Source: Thermodesulfobacteriota bacterium (GTDB lineage: Bacteria; Desulfobacterota_D; UBA1144; Nemesobacterales; UBA2774). From it: DNA of 64,000 nt. The notes beneath the pieces were generated by a model. It searched no databases. It worked only from the letters and a program-made list of their open reading frames with translations, and was not told where the DNA came from. The translations under genes were made by a program, and so were the position numbers. The stretch spans positions 1 to 64,000 of the forward strand of contig DAOKYU010000004.1 in assembly GCA_035325995.1 (NCBI GenBank). Reading direction: 5' to 3'. Positions 26,269 through 35,386 of this stretch are shown piece after piece (position 1 is the first letter of the stretch; each line of letters opens with the position of its first letter).

Positions 26269-27141
26269 TCATTCGGTGGGGAGCGATTTTATCCTGTCGA
26301 GAAGGTCGCGGCTGAGCGTGCCGGACGTGACCTCTTCGACTGCGCCCCTCATCTTTATAGTCCAGTCCTCCCTTATCTCGATGTCGAGCTCGCCGCCCGG
26401 CATGGAGACCTTCACCTTCCTGACCGTAAGGCCGTTCTTTACGCATGCCGCCGCCACGGCGCAGGAGCTGCTACCCGAGGCCAGCGTGTATCCCGCCCCC
26501 CTTTCCCATATGAGTATAGAAACATTTTCCGGGGAGAGGACCTTTGCGAACTGGACGTTTATCCTGTTGGGGAATAGCTCGTGGTTTTCGAGTAGGGGGC
26601 CGAGCTTTCGCGTAAAGCCCTCGTCGAGCTCGTCAACGAATACGACGCAGTGAGGGTTCCCGACCGAGACGGCCGTGATCCTCGCTATCTCGCCGTTGAC
26701 CCTGATTTCCTCGTCGACCACTTCCCTCTCTTCGCCCGCGACCGGTATATCGGCGCTGTTGAAGACGGCCCGGCCCATCTCGACCGTGACGAACGGAACC
26801 CTGCCGTCTTCGGAGACTTCGAGCTCCGCCGTTACGACGCCGCCCGGGGTGTCGATGTCGAACGTTTTTCTTTGTGTGTGGCCGTGCTCGTAGAGGTATT
26901 TGGCGAATATCCTGAGGCCGTTGCCGCTCTTTTCGGCCTCGCTCCCGTCGGGGTTCAGTATGCGGAGCCCGAAATCGGCCTTATCGGACGGCGTGAGAAG
27001 GAGTATGCCGTCCGAGCCGACGCCGTAGTTCCTGTCGCAGAGGAGCCTCGTCACGCCGGGCGTAACCGAGAACGAGAGGGCCGAGGAGTCGAGCACGAAG
27101 TAGTCGTTACCGAGGCCGTGTGATTTTACGAATTCGTCCAT
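26269..27141 (-). CDS. dapF: Diaminopimelate epimerase-family protein lacking both catalytic Cys
   Basis: A 290-aa DapF fold with two mirrored halves. It begins MDEFVKSHGLGNDYFVLD and has SVGNPHCVVFVDEL, all typical. In canonical DapF the acid/base pair are cysteines in CGNGxR and ACGxGxC; here these read KSGNGLRIF (Ser at about 73) and LASGSSSCAV (Ser at the second site). Both catalytic cysteines are therefore Ser, confirmed in the codons (AGC and TCG). It may still bind diaminopimelate, have different chemistry, or be inactive. Encoded between rlpA and an amidohydrolase, not next to dapB (52343). Confidence 0.85.
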   Translation of the reverse strand: MDEFVKSHGLGNDYFVLDSSALSFSVTPGVTRLLCDRNYGVGSDGILLLTPSDKADFGLRILNPDGSEAEKSGNGLRIFAKYLYEHGHTQRKTFDIDTPGGVVTAELEVSEDGRVPFVTVEMGRAVFNSADIPVAGEEREVVDEEIRVNGEIARITAVSVGNPHCVVFVDELDEGFTRKLGPLLENHELFPNRINVQFAKVLSPENVSILIWERGAGYTLASGSSSCAVAAACVKNGLTVRKVKVSMPGGELDIEIREDWTIKMRGAVEEVTSGTLSRDLLDRIKSLPTE

Positions 27142-27219
27142 GAAACCTCTTCTTTCCGTTTTTTCTTTAATTTTAACTGATTATCGGGGCCTGGAAGAAG
27201 GAGCACGCCCGTCGGCGGG

Positions 27220-27897
27220 TTATTCCAGTAAAACCCTGCTTGTAAGCCCCAGCCTTCTCAGCCTGAACGCCGTCCTCTCGGCTTCGCTTTCGTCGGAGAA
27301 CCGCCCTACCCTGACCCTGAAATATTCGCTCCCGCTGAGCTTCACGTTTTCGACGCGGACGTCGTCGTAGTCCGGGTCGAGCTGGCGCTTGAGGAACACC
27401 GCGTTCCCCCGGTCGCTGAAAGAGCCCACCTGGACCGTGTAATGGGGGTCGAAGTAGCTGGTGCTGCGCACGGAGGGTGAGGAAACCACCTCTACCTTCA
27501 CCTTGACCGTCCCCTTCTGAATCATGTCTATCGCCTCGGCCGGCGCGTGGGAGAGGTCTATTATGCGTCCCTTCACGAAGGGGCCCCTGTCGTTTACCTC
27601 GACTATGACGTCGCGGCCGTTTTCGAGGTTGGTGACCCTTACGACCGTGCCCAGGGGGAGTGTCTTGTGGGCCGCGGTATAGGCGTATTTGCTGAAACGC
27701 TCGCCGCTGGCGGCGTAGTTATTGTGCTCGTCGATGCCGTACCACGACGCTATGCCTATCTGCACGGAGCCTTCTTCGACGACGTAGCCGCCCTCGTCCG
27801 GCGATTTGGGCACACGAGCGGTGTCCACCGATTTTTTTGCGCATGAGAAGGCGACGGGCAGAATCAGTAATAATAGAAGTATTCTATTATTCATCAT
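27220..27897 (-). CDS. rlpA: RlpA-family lipoprotein with SPOR domain
   Basis: A 225-aa protein with a signal peptide and lipobox VAFSC (Cys19). A double-psi beta-barrel (about 50-135) has IASWYGIDEHNNYAASGE, AHKTLPLGTVVRV and VNDRGPF, which includes the His and Asp needed for glycan cleavage in Pseudomonas RlpA. A C-terminal SPOR repeat (about 150-225, YTVQVGSFSDRGNAV to YFRVRVGRFSDESEA) binds denuded septal glycan. Probable septal lytic transglycosylase or hydrolase. The gene lies 38 nt after a second, shorter rlpA. Confidence 0.93.
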   Translation of the reverse strand: MMNNRILLLLLILPVAFSCAKKSVDTARVPKSPDEGGYVVEEGSVQIGIASWYGIDEHNNYAASGERFSKYAYTAAHKTLPLGTVVRVTNLENGRDVIVEVNDRGPFVKGRIIDLSHAPAEAIDMIQKGTVKVKVEVVSSPSVRSTSYFDPHYTVQVGSFSDRGNAVFLKRQLDPDYDDVRVENVKLSGSEYFRVRVGRFSDESEAERTAFRLRRLGLTSRVLLE

Positions 27898-27935
27898 TCC
27901 TCGGCCCTGAATCCGGAGAGCCTTAACATCGCCCG

Positions 27936-28331
27936 TTACAGCGTGGAGCTTGGCGTCGAGCCGTCGGGAAAGGAAATGACCTCGATGCTCACCCTCGCCG
28001 TGCCCCTGCTGACAATGCCGAGCATGCTGGCGGCGGCGCGGGAAAGATCGACTATGCGGCTTTTGATGAACGGGCCGCGGTCGTTCACTCTCACGACAAC
28101 CTCTCTACCGTTCCGTAGATTCTTCACCTTGATCAAGGTGCCGAATGGAAGGTCTCTGTGAGCGCCGGTGAATTCGTACATGTCGTAAGATTCGCCGCTC
28201 GCAGTGGTCTTCCCGTGGAACTTGTTTCCGTACCAGGAAGCGTTTCCGTACTGGCGGAACTCCCGCGCTGAAACGTTAGACAAAACCGGGAACAGTAACA
28301 ACAAAACCGTTAACGTGGCAATTTTTATCAT
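27936..28331 (-). CDS. Short RlpA-like double-psi beta-barrel protein
   Basis: A 131-aa exported protein. Signal peptide about 1-22 (IATLTVLLLLFPVLSNVSA). The double-psi barrel covers the rest: YGNASWYGNKFHGKTTASGE, AHRDLPFGTLIKV and VNDRGPFIKSRIVDLS, with the putative catalytic His and Asp kept. There is no SPOR domain and no lipobox. It shares most motif positions with the next gene, consistent with tandem duplication. First gene of the minus-strand group, divergent from the aminotransferase gene. Confidence 0.9.
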   Translation of the reverse strand: MIKIATLTVLLLLFPVLSNVSAREFRQYGNASWYGNKFHGKTTASGESYDMYEFTGAHRDLPFGTLIKVKNLRNGREVVVRVNDRGPFIKSRIVDLSRAAASMLGIVSRGTARVSIEVISFPDGSTPSSTL

Positions 28332-28387
28332 AAATAACGGCTGTGATAACGCTTAAGTTAGTTTTAAACTATTTTCGCCGACTTTTC

Positions 28388-28415
28388 TTGAGATTGTCAA
28401 GGATTCGAATAAAAT
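28388..28415 (+). promoter_or_regulatory. Promoter of the aminotransferase gene
   Basis: TTGAGA (28388-28393), 16-nt spacer, TAAAAT (28410-28415). Transcription would begin near 28422, about 19 nt before the ATG at 28441; AAAGGA lies in this leader. Confidence 0.55.
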
Positions 28416-28440
28416 ACTCCAAACTGAAAAAGGACCGCGA

Positions 28441-29628
28441 ATGCACAGAATACCGGAAGATTTCTCACTCATAAGAAGGCTCCCGCCCTACGTTTTCACC
28501 ATAGTCAACGACCTGAAATCGAAGGCGAGGGCGAGGGGCGAGGACATAATCGACCTCGGAATGGGCAACCCCGACCAGGCGACGCCCGAGCACATAGTAA
28601 GCAAGCTCATAGAGACGGCGGCCGACCCGAGGGCGCACAGGTATTCGGCATCGGCGGGTATACCGAAGCTCCGGCGCGCGATCGCCGACTGGTACAAAAG
28701 AAGCCACGGCGTCGAGCTCGACCCGGACAGCGAGGTGGTCGTCACCATAGGCTCGAAGGAAGGCATATGCCACCTTATGCAGTCGATACTGTCGCCGGGG
28801 GATACCGTTATCGTGCCGAACCCGGCGTACCCGATACACATATATTCGGTGATAATATCGAGGGGCGACGTTCACAGCGTGCCGTTCACCATGGAGACCG
28901 GCCTCCTCGAAAGCATAGAGAAGGCCGTCAGGGAGACGTGGCCAAAGCCGAAGGTGCTCATGATCTCCTTCCCGAATAACCCGACGACGAAGGTCGTCGA
29001 TATCGAATTCTTCAAGGAAGTTTACGAGCTCGCGCGCGAGACGGACCTAATAGTCGTCCACGATTTCGCCTATGCCGAGCTTTGCTACGACGGCTACAAG
29101 GCCCCGAGCTTTCTCGAAGTGCCCGGCGCCAAGGACCTCGGAGTGGAGTTTTACTCGCTGTCCAAGAGCTACAACATGCCGGGCTGGCGCGTGGGGTTCA
29201 TGGTGGGGAACGCCAGGATCGTATCGGCGCTCAAGCGCATAAAGAGCTACATGGACTACGGCATATTCACGCCCGTCCAGGTGGCCTCGATAGCAGCGCT
29301 CAACGGTCCGCAGGACTGCGTCGACGAGATAAGGGAGTCCTATAAGTCGAGGCGCGACAAGCTCGTGGACGGGCTTTCAAAGGCCGGGTGGCAGATACCC
29401 AAGCCCAAGGGGACGATGTTCGTCTGGGGCGAAATACCCGAGGAGTATAAAGAAATGGGATCGCTCGAGTTCTCGAAGCTCCTCGTGGAGAAGGCCAAGG
29501 TCGCCGTGTCGCCGGGAGTAGGCTTCGGGAATTACGGCGAGGGGTACGTGAGGTTCGCTCTCGTCGAGAATGAAAAGAGGATAATGCAGGCCGTCCGGGG
29601 GATCAGAAGGTTCTTAAAGGGCTCGTAA
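28441..29628 (+). CDS. Class I aminotransferase, AlaC/DapL-like
   Basis: A 395-aa PLP enzyme of fold type I. It has DLGMGNPDQATPEHI, YSASAGIPKLRRAIADWY, VVTIGSKEGICHLMQS, ISFPNNPTTKVVD, VHDFAYAELCYDGY and the PLP lysine in YSLSKSYNMPGWRVGFMVGN (about 236). This subgroup contains alanine transaminase AlaC and related LL-diaminopimelate aminotransferase-like enzymes; sequence alone does not decide. Divergent from the rlpA/dapF group, which makes a link to diaminopimelate or D-amino acid chemistry worth considering, but it is not shown. Confidence 0.88.
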   Translation: MHRIPEDFSLIRRLPPYVFTIVNDLKSKARARGEDIIDLGMGNPDQATPEHIVSKLIETAADPRAHRYSASAGIPKLRRAIADWYKRSHGVELDPDSEVVVTIGSKEGICHLMQSILSPGDTVIVPNPAYPIHIYSVIISRGDVHSVPFTMETGLLESIEKAVRETWPKPKVLMISFPNNPTTKVVDIEFFKEVYELARETDLIVVHDFAYAELCYDGYKAPSFLEVPGAKDLGVEFYSLSKSYNMPGWRVGFMVGNARIVSALKRIKSYMDYGIFTPVQVASIAALNGPQDCVDEIRESYKSRRDKLVDGLSKAGWQIPKPKGTMFVWGEIPEEYKEMGSLEFSKLLVEKAKVAVSPGVGFGNYGEGYVRFALVENEKRIMQAVRGIRRFLKGS

Positions 29629-29664
29629 AGGCTGCGGCGGCCGCAGATCAGTAATCGACGGGAA

Positions 29665-32600
29665 TCAGTAATCGAAGTTGAAGAATACGTCCGCGCCGGC
29701 CTCGTCGCCTATTTCGCTCTCCAGCGTCAGAAAGTCGGAGACCCTGTACTCGATTACGGCCCTGTTTGCCGTCGCCGTCGAGGACAGGAGCCCCGGGCTC
29801 AGGAAATACCTCTCGTAGAAGAACCGCTCGTATGAAAATCTCTCGTATCCGATGTAGAAGTTTTCGGTGAGGTATTTGCCGATTTCGAGGTGGGTGTCCT
29901 TAAAGCCCGTCTGGCTGCCCTTGATGGTCATGACGTCTATGGCGAGGTCGTCGCCTATAGCCTGACGGAGCTCGCCGACGGCCATGGTGCCGAGCACCTC
30001 GCCGGCCTTTTCCTGGAACTGAACCCTTTCGTCAGTGCCGAGCTTTTCGGAAGAGGTGCCGAAGACGAGGTAGGAGACGATCTCGTTCTCTTCGAGCGGC
30101 GGATCGCTCGTGAGCTGTATCCTGGGTTTTTCGGCGGTGCCCGAGACGTTGATATAGACCTCGACGCTCGATACTTCATACGTGGCCCGGAGGTCGAGGA
30201 ACGGGTCGACGATTTTCTTCCCCCGAAAGCTCACCGTGCCGCTCTCGATATTGAAGAGCCTTCCCATGAACTGGTAATCGCCCCTTATGACGTCGATGCT
30301 GCCCGTTATGAGATAGGGCTCTTTATAGTTCTTGTTGATGTCGAGGCGGCCCTGGACCTCGATATTCGCGCCGCTCCCCTTGATCCACGACTGCCTGGGG
30401 ATGTTGACGTCGAGGTCGAGGGACACGAATTCCTGGACGAAATCTTCCTTTGCCGCGCCGGTGTAGATGAATTCGTCCTTGCCCTCGTCTTCGTCGATAA
30501 ACCGTATATTCTCGATTTCCTTTATGGGCTTCTCAGGCACTATGGCCTTGAGGTCGTTGACGGTGATTTCGCCCTTGATCAGCGAGGCGGGAAATTTACC
30601 GGTGACGTCGATCGTGCCGTCGAGGTTGGCCGTGACGTCGTTGGGATAGGTCCTGACGTGCATGCCGTTCATCGTCCCCTTGGCGCTGTAGGAGAGGTCC
30701 CTGAAATCTATCTTCCCCATGAACGAGCCCTCGCCCTCTCCGGTCTTGATCGTGACCGGGCGCAGGGTGCCGTAAGCGCCGTCGAGGTCGAGGACAGCGT
30801 GCTCGATTTCGATGTCGTTCCGGAGCATGAGAAGATCGACGGCCACGTCCCTGAGCTCTATCGTCCCGGATATGTCCGGCTCGCCGCCGGAGCCGGCCGC
30901 TGTCACGTCGACGACGAGCTTCCCCTCGAGCCCCTGTATTTCGGGATTGAAGATCATGAGCGGGCTGATGTCGATGCCCTTAGACCTCACCCGCGCCGTA
31001 TAGCGCACCTTCTGAAGGGTCCGCTCCATGCCGGACGGGTCCATGGGCATGTGTGCATCGGCGAGGGCCGTGAGGACTTCCTCGCCGCCGTCCATTATCC
31101 GGAGATTAAGCTCGAAGTCGTCGCCGAAATGGAGGAGCGAGAGCGTGAGCTCGTCGCCCTTAAACTCCTTGTATTCGAGGTCTCTCGCGGCGGCGGTCGC
31201 GCTTATCGTGGGGGCCTTGACCGTTCCCCCTAAGTCTATTTCGCCGGAGACGCTCCCCTTTATCGGGAACCTGGCCCGAAGGAGGCTCGATACGTCCGCA
31301 AGGTCGAGCTTTTCGAGCTTGAGCCTCCCGTCGATGGCGCCCGACGCCCCGAGCGTAATCTCGCCGACGGCGGAATTGTCCTTGTGGTAAAGGTTAAAGG
31401 AGCTGACGGCTATGCCGCCGTTTTTCAGGACGGCGCTTACGGGCCGTTTGTTTTCGAAGAGGGCGTCTTTAAAGGCCAGCCTGATTTTCGGGATTTCGAT
31501 CAGTTTTTCTTGGGTGTCGAGCCCGGACGCCTTGTATTCGGCCTCGTATTTCCTGTCGGGGGCTTCGGTTACGTGGACCGCTCCGTAGAGCTCGCGGCCC
31601 CGGCTCTCCGCGTCGAAATCGGCGGCTTCCATCGCGCGGCCCTGTATCTCGATGCCCTTGAGCCCTCCCTTCGCCTTCATTTGAAGGTCCGAAAGGTCGA
31701 GGTAGGTCTCGGCCGAAAGCTCTATCTTCTCGACGGTGAGCTTTTGTTTCAGCGACGCGAAATCCGCCACCCTGGCGTTCACGGTGAGCCTCGGCCTTTC
31801 GAACGTGCCCCTGACAACGCCCTCTACGCTCAGGCTGCCCGCGAGCTTATCGCCGGGGACAAGGCCCGACAGAGCGCCGAGATCGCCGGCGTTGACGCCG
31901 TACCTGACCCCACTCTCCGTGCCGGACCCCAGGCTCCCGGACGCCTTTGCCGACAGACGGCCGGATTCGAGCGTCAGGGTTCTGATGTCGAGGGACGAGG
32001 GGGCGAAGGAGAGATCCACCGCCCCGCGGTCGAGCTTAAAGCCCTTTATCACGGAGGGGGAGATATCGCCCTTGACGGACAGCTCGAGGCCGTCCGGAGG
32101 CTTCTTGCCGGGCACGACCGAGCCCTTTACGTGGAGCTTCGAGTTAAAGTCCGTTTCGTTCGGGAAGTCTGTCAGTATGTTTGCGAAGTTGGTTTTGGAG
32201 GAGGATGTATCGAGGTCGAATTCTATTTTGTCGGGCCGGATTTTCATAGGGCCGGAAAGTGTTATCTCGCCCGTCTCGAGGCCGTTCATCCTGAAGCTCT
32301 CGAGGGCGACGTCGAGCGCGGGCGGCTCCTTGCCCTTCCAGCCGGCCCTAACCGCGAGCCGGGAATCGACCCGCGCGTTTACGTCCTTTTTGAGCTCCTT
32401 GGGGGCACCGTCGGACTGTGTTTTGTCGAAGATTTCGAGGAGGCGAGCCGCCGACGCGGAATCGACGGAGAGCTTTATGTCAGCTTCGTTCGATTTCCCG
32501 GGCGAGGTTATCTCGTAAAGCCCCAGCGTGCCGTCGAAGGCCGCTTTCCCGAAGGGCGAGGAGAGCTTGCCGCCCGTGAGGGTGACCGATGTATTCTCGA

Positions 32601-33561
32601 CCCGGATTTTCTTTATGGAGCCTTCGAGAGTTTCTCCGAGTATGACCGAATCTATAACGTCGAGCCTTCCCGACGCCTGGAGACCCTTCCATCTTTCGGA
32701 TGCGCCCCTGGCGCGTACCTCGACCCCCAGCCTCCCGAGCTCACCCGCGTCTATGTTCTTGATCGTGCCGCCGAGCGTGAACGTCGGGCTCATCAGGTTT
32801 TTCATCGTCCCCGAGGCGTTTACCCGCGCGCCCCGGAAGTTAAAGAAGGCGCGCTTTACGTCGAGGACGTCTATTTTCTCCTTGTTCGAATAGACCGCCT
32901 TCCCGTTTATCTTGTCGAAATAGAACCTTTCGGACTTGTCTATATTCGGCACGGCCGTGAAGACGGCGTCCTTTATTACGAATTCGGCGTTGTCCGTTAT
33001 CTTGACGAGATTCACGGCGACCTCGGCGCCCGGGAGCTCGAAGACCGAGTGCTGGTTCTTCGGGACGTCGTAAATCGTCATCCTGGCGTTCTCGACGAAC
33101 CCGCTCTTTATGAAGATGCTCCAGTCGGGGTTGGGCTTCTTCTCCTTGGCGATGAAGCGCTCGCCGAGCTTGGTGAAGTTCCAGGAATCGCCGCCGTAGT
33201 GAACGAGATGGATCGTAAACCCCGAAACCCTGACCTCGTGGAGGGGAATCACCTTGCTGAAGAGCATGGAGCCGTCGAGGATTATCGGGAGGGAATAATC
33301 GATATACACCTCGTCGCAGGTGATGAACCTCTCCCCGTCGATGTCGAACGTGACGTTTTTGAGCGAGATGCCCTTCAGGAAGTTGCCTTCTATGCTGCCG
33401 ATCTTGAAATCCTGGGCCGTGAGAGAAGTTACGATCGAGTTTGTAGTGAGCTTGACGAACTGGCGGAAGTAATGTGTCTGGATGACGATTATCGCAATGC
33501 CGGTGAGAACGGCGAGTATTACGAGAAATAATCCTATGGGTATCAGGACTTTGGAGCGCAT
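29665..33561 (-). CDS. tamB: TamB-like translocation and assembly module / AsmA-superfamily protein
   Basis: A 1298-aa inner-membrane-anchored periplasmic protein. One N-terminal TM helix (about 7-29, LIPIGLFLVILAVLTGIAIIVI), a very long beta-rich repeat region, and a C-terminal TamB (DUF490) domain of about 350 aa ending in FFNFDY. The C-terminal block has RIQLTSDPPLEENEIVSYLVFG and LGTMAVGELRQAIGDDLAIDV, both signature TamB segments. TamB-like bridges carry phospholipid between membranes and/or work with TamA in beta-barrel assembly. No tamA/bamA neighbour is present. TATAAT lies 14 nt before the start with no Shine-Dalgarno, implying a leader of only a few nt. Confidence 0.92.
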   Translation of the reverse strand: MRSKVLIPIGLFLVILAVLTGIAIIVIQTHYFRQFVKLTTNSIVTSLTAQDFKIGSIEGNFLKGISLKNVTFDIDGERFITCDEVYIDYSLPIILDGSMLFSKVIPLHEVRVSGFTIHLVHYGGDSWNFTKLGERFIAKEKKPNPDWSIFIKSGFVENARMTIYDVPKNQHSVFELPGAEVAVNLVKITDNAEFVIKDAVFTAVPNIDKSERFYFDKINGKAVYSNKEKIDVLDVKRAFFNFRGARVNASGTMKNLMSPTFTLGGTIKNIDAGELGRLGVEVRARGASERWKGLQASGRLDVIDSVILGETLEGSIKKIRVENTSVTLTGGKLSSPFGKAAFDGTLGLYEITSPGKSNEADIKLSVDSASAARLLEIFDKTQSDGAPKELKKDVNARVDSRLAVRAGWKGKEPPALDVALESFRMNGLETGEITLSGPMKIRPDKIEFDLDTSSSKTNFANILTDFPNETDFNSKLHVKGSVVPGKKPPDGLELSVKGDISPSVIKGFKLDRGAVDLSFAPSSLDIRTLTLESGRLSAKASGSLGSGTESGVRYGVNAGDLGALSGLVPGDKLAGSLSVEGVVRGTFERPRLTVNARVADFASLKQKLTVEKIELSAETYLDLSDLQMKAKGGLKGIEIQGRAMEAADFDAESRGRELYGAVHVTEAPDRKYEAEYKASGLDTQEKLIEIPKIRLAFKDALFENKRPVSAVLKNGGIAVSSFNLYHKDNSAVGEITLGASGAIDGRLKLEKLDLADVSSLLRARFPIKGSVSGEIDLGGTVKAPTISATAAARDLEYKEFKGDELTLSLLHFGDDFELNLRIMDGGEEVLTALADAHMPMDPSGMERTLQKVRYTARVRSKGIDISPLMIFNPEIQGLEGKLVVDVTAAGSGGEPDISGTIELRDVAVDLLMLRNDIEIEHAVLDLDGAYGTLRPVTIKTGEGEGSFMGKIDFRDLSYSAKGTMNGMHVRTYPNDVTANLDGTIDVTGKFPASLIKGEITVNDLKAIVPEKPIKEIENIRFIDEDEGKDEFIYTGAAKEDFVQEFVSLDLDVNIPRQSWIKGSGANIEVQGRLDINKNYKEPYLITGSIDVIRGDYQFMGRLFNIESGTVSFRGKKIVDPFLDLRATYEVSSVEVYINVSGTAEKPRIQLTSDPPLEENEIVSYLVFGTSSEKLGTDERVQFQEKAGEVLGTMAVGELRQAIGDDLAIDVMTIKGSQTGFKDTHLEIGKYLTENFYIGYERFSYERFFYERYFLSPGLLSSTATANRAVIEYRVSDFLTLESEIGDEAGADVFFNFDY

Positions 33562-33575
33562 GTCGAGTATATTGA

Positions 33576-33581
33576 ATTATA
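33576..33581 (-). promoter_or_regulatory. tamB -10 box
   Basis: Consensus TATAAT on the minus strand, 14 nt before the tamB ATG. No convincing -35. Predicted leader about 7 nt, without a ribosome-binding site. Confidence 0.5.
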
Positions 33582-33719
33582 ACACAACGACCGGCGGAAA
33601 ACGCCTCGTGGCGCGCCTTTCCGCGTCCGGGGCGGCCGGGGCGGCGATCCCGCGGAAACGGGGCGCGCAAATACCGGGCACAGCGATACATTCCGGGGCC
33701 TGCCGCAGGCCGCCGCAAC

Positions 33720-33747
33720 TTGCTAAGGCGCCCCCGGTCAGGATAAT
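33720..33747 (+). promoter_or_regulatory. Promoter of nuoGH
   Basis: TTGCTA (33720-33725), 16-nt spacer, GATAAT (33742-33747). GGGAG at 33760-33764 then serves the ATG at 33778. A GC-rich stem (33697-33701/33707-33711) lies just upstream. Confidence 0.5.
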
Positions 33748-33777
33748 ATTTTAGAACTCGGGAGTAACCTTTTTCCA

Positions 33778-35370
33778 ATGCCGAAACTTACCATCGACGG
33801 GATAGAAATCGAGGTCGAAGACGGGCTCAATCTGATCCAGGCAGCCGCCCGGGTGGGCGTCGAAGTCCCGCATTTCTGCTATCATCCGGCCCTCAGCATA
33901 GTCGCCCAGTGCAGGCAGTGCCTGGTAGAGGTGGAGGGCGTGCCGAAGGTCATGCCGGCGTGCAACACCTTCGTCAGGGACGGCCTCATCGTAAAGACCA
34001 ACTCGGAAAAGGCCGTAAAAGCGAGGAAGGCCACCGTCGAGTTCACGCTCATAAACCATCCCCTCGATTGCCCGATATGCGACAAGGGCGGGGAGTGCCC
34101 GCTTCAGCTTACGACCGTCAAGCACGGGCCCGGATACAGCAGGTTCGAAGGGCCCGAGGAAAAGAAGGTCCGAAGGAAATATTACCTCAGCGACAGGATA
34201 TTATACGACCCGAACAGGTGCATCATGTGCACGAGGTGCGTCAGGTTCACCGAAGAGGTGACCAAGACGGGCGAGCTAGGGTTCGAGAACCGGGGGTTCA
34301 GGAAGAAGATCGTCGTTTTCCCAGACAAGAACCTCGACAACGAGCTTGCGGGGAACGTTACGGACCTCTGCCCGGTGGGCGCGCTCCTCAACAAGGACAA
34401 TCTCCACGAGGAGAGGGTCTGGTACTGGAAATTCACGGACAGCGTCTGCTCGCTGTGCAGTAACGGGTGCAACATAACCGTGGGCGTCGACCCCAGGAAG
34501 GGGAAGGTTTCGAGGGTGAGGCCCAGGATAAACATGGACGTTAACGAGTACTGGATATGCGACAGGGGAAGGTACGATTTCAAGCGCGTCCAGGAAGGAG
34601 CGACGCGCCTTAAGGACCCCATTCTCAGAAGGGGCGAGGGATTCGTGAAGTCCGACTGGCCGGAGGCTTCGGCGTTCGCCGCCGACGGGCTTACGGCCGG
34701 AAGCGCATCTTCTGTCGCCATACTCGGCTCGCCGACGCTCACGAACGAGGAGCTTTATCTCCTCAAGAAGCTCGGCGACAGGCTCGGCGGCGCGAGGGTC
34801 GTATCGAATTCGCTCGAGCCCGAGGGCGAGAAGCTCTACGGGCTTATAAGCAGCGATCCCTACCCGAACTCGAGGGGCGTCAGGGACATGGGGCTCGAAT
34901 ACGGGCCCGAGAAGGTGTCCGCGCTCGCGGAATCAATAATAAACGGGAGTATAAAAGTCCTTTACGTCGCCGGGGAGGATATCTTCGGCTTCGTGCCGGA
35001 GGAAGGGCACGCGAGGCTCCGCGAGGCGCTCTCGGCGCTCGACCTTCTTATAGTGGAAGACTACAAGGTCACGGAAACGGCCAGGATGGCCCACGTCATA
35101 TTGCCCGGGGTGAGCCCGTACGAGAAGGACGGGACGTTCACGAACGACGCGGGACGCGTCCAGAGGATAAGGGAGGCCATTGCCCCTCCCGGCATAGCCA
35201 AGCCGGACTGGGAGATAATCTCCTATATCGGTAGCCTCGTTAATCCGGGCGGATTTAACGATTACGGCCATCCTTCGCTCGTCATGAAGGAGATTTCCGC
35301 GGCCGTTCCGGCTTACGCGAAGCTCAACTACGAGAACATAGGCGTTCTCGGCGGGAGCGCCGCTTCATAG
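33778..35370 (+). CDS. nuoG: NADH-quinone oxidoreductase subunit G (short form)
   Basis: A 530-aa peripheral-arm subunit of complex I. A [2Fe-2S] ferredoxin domain comes first (CYHPALSIVAQCRQC, ACNT), then the His-Cys cluster region (HPLDCPICDKGGECPLQ), the CIMCTRCVRFTEE and CPVGALL ligands, and the VCSLCSNGCN cluster. About 300 residues of molybdopterin-oxidoreductase-like domain follow (GEDIFGFVPEEG, GTFTNDAGRVQ). E. coli NuoG is about 900 aa, so the C-terminal domain is much reduced. Followed after 16 nt by nuoH. The other nuo genes are not in the window. Confidence 0.92.
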   Translation: MPKLTIDGIEIEVEDGLNLIQAAARVGVEVPHFCYHPALSIVAQCRQCLVEVEGVPKVMPACNTFVRDGLIVKTNSEKAVKARKATVEFTLINHPLDCPICDKGGECPLQLTTVKHGPGYSRFEGPEEKKVRRKYYLSDRILYDPNRCIMCTRCVRFTEEVTKTGELGFENRGFRKKIVVFPDKNLDNELAGNVTDLCPVGALLNKDNLHEERVWYWKFTDSVCSLCSNGCNITVGVDPRKGKVSRVRPRINMDVNEYWICDRGRYDFKRVQEGATRLKDPILRRGEGFVKSDWPEASAFAADGLTAGSASSVAILGSPTLTNEELYLLKKLGDRLGGARVVSNSLEPEGEKLYGLISSDPYPNSRGVRDMGLEYGPEKVSALAESIINGSIKVLYVAGEDIFGFVPEEGHARLREALSALDLLIVEDYKVTETARMAHVILPGVSPYEKDGTFTNDAGRVQRIREAIAPPGIAKPDWEIISYIGSLVNPGGFNDYGHPSLVMKEISAAVPAYAKLNYENIGVLGGSAAS

Positions 35371-35386
35371 CGCCAAGAGATAAATA

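Noticed and set aside
31384..33531. 715-codon plus-strand open frame
   Set aside because: Antisense to tamB, low-complexity composition, no ribosome site or promoter of its own.
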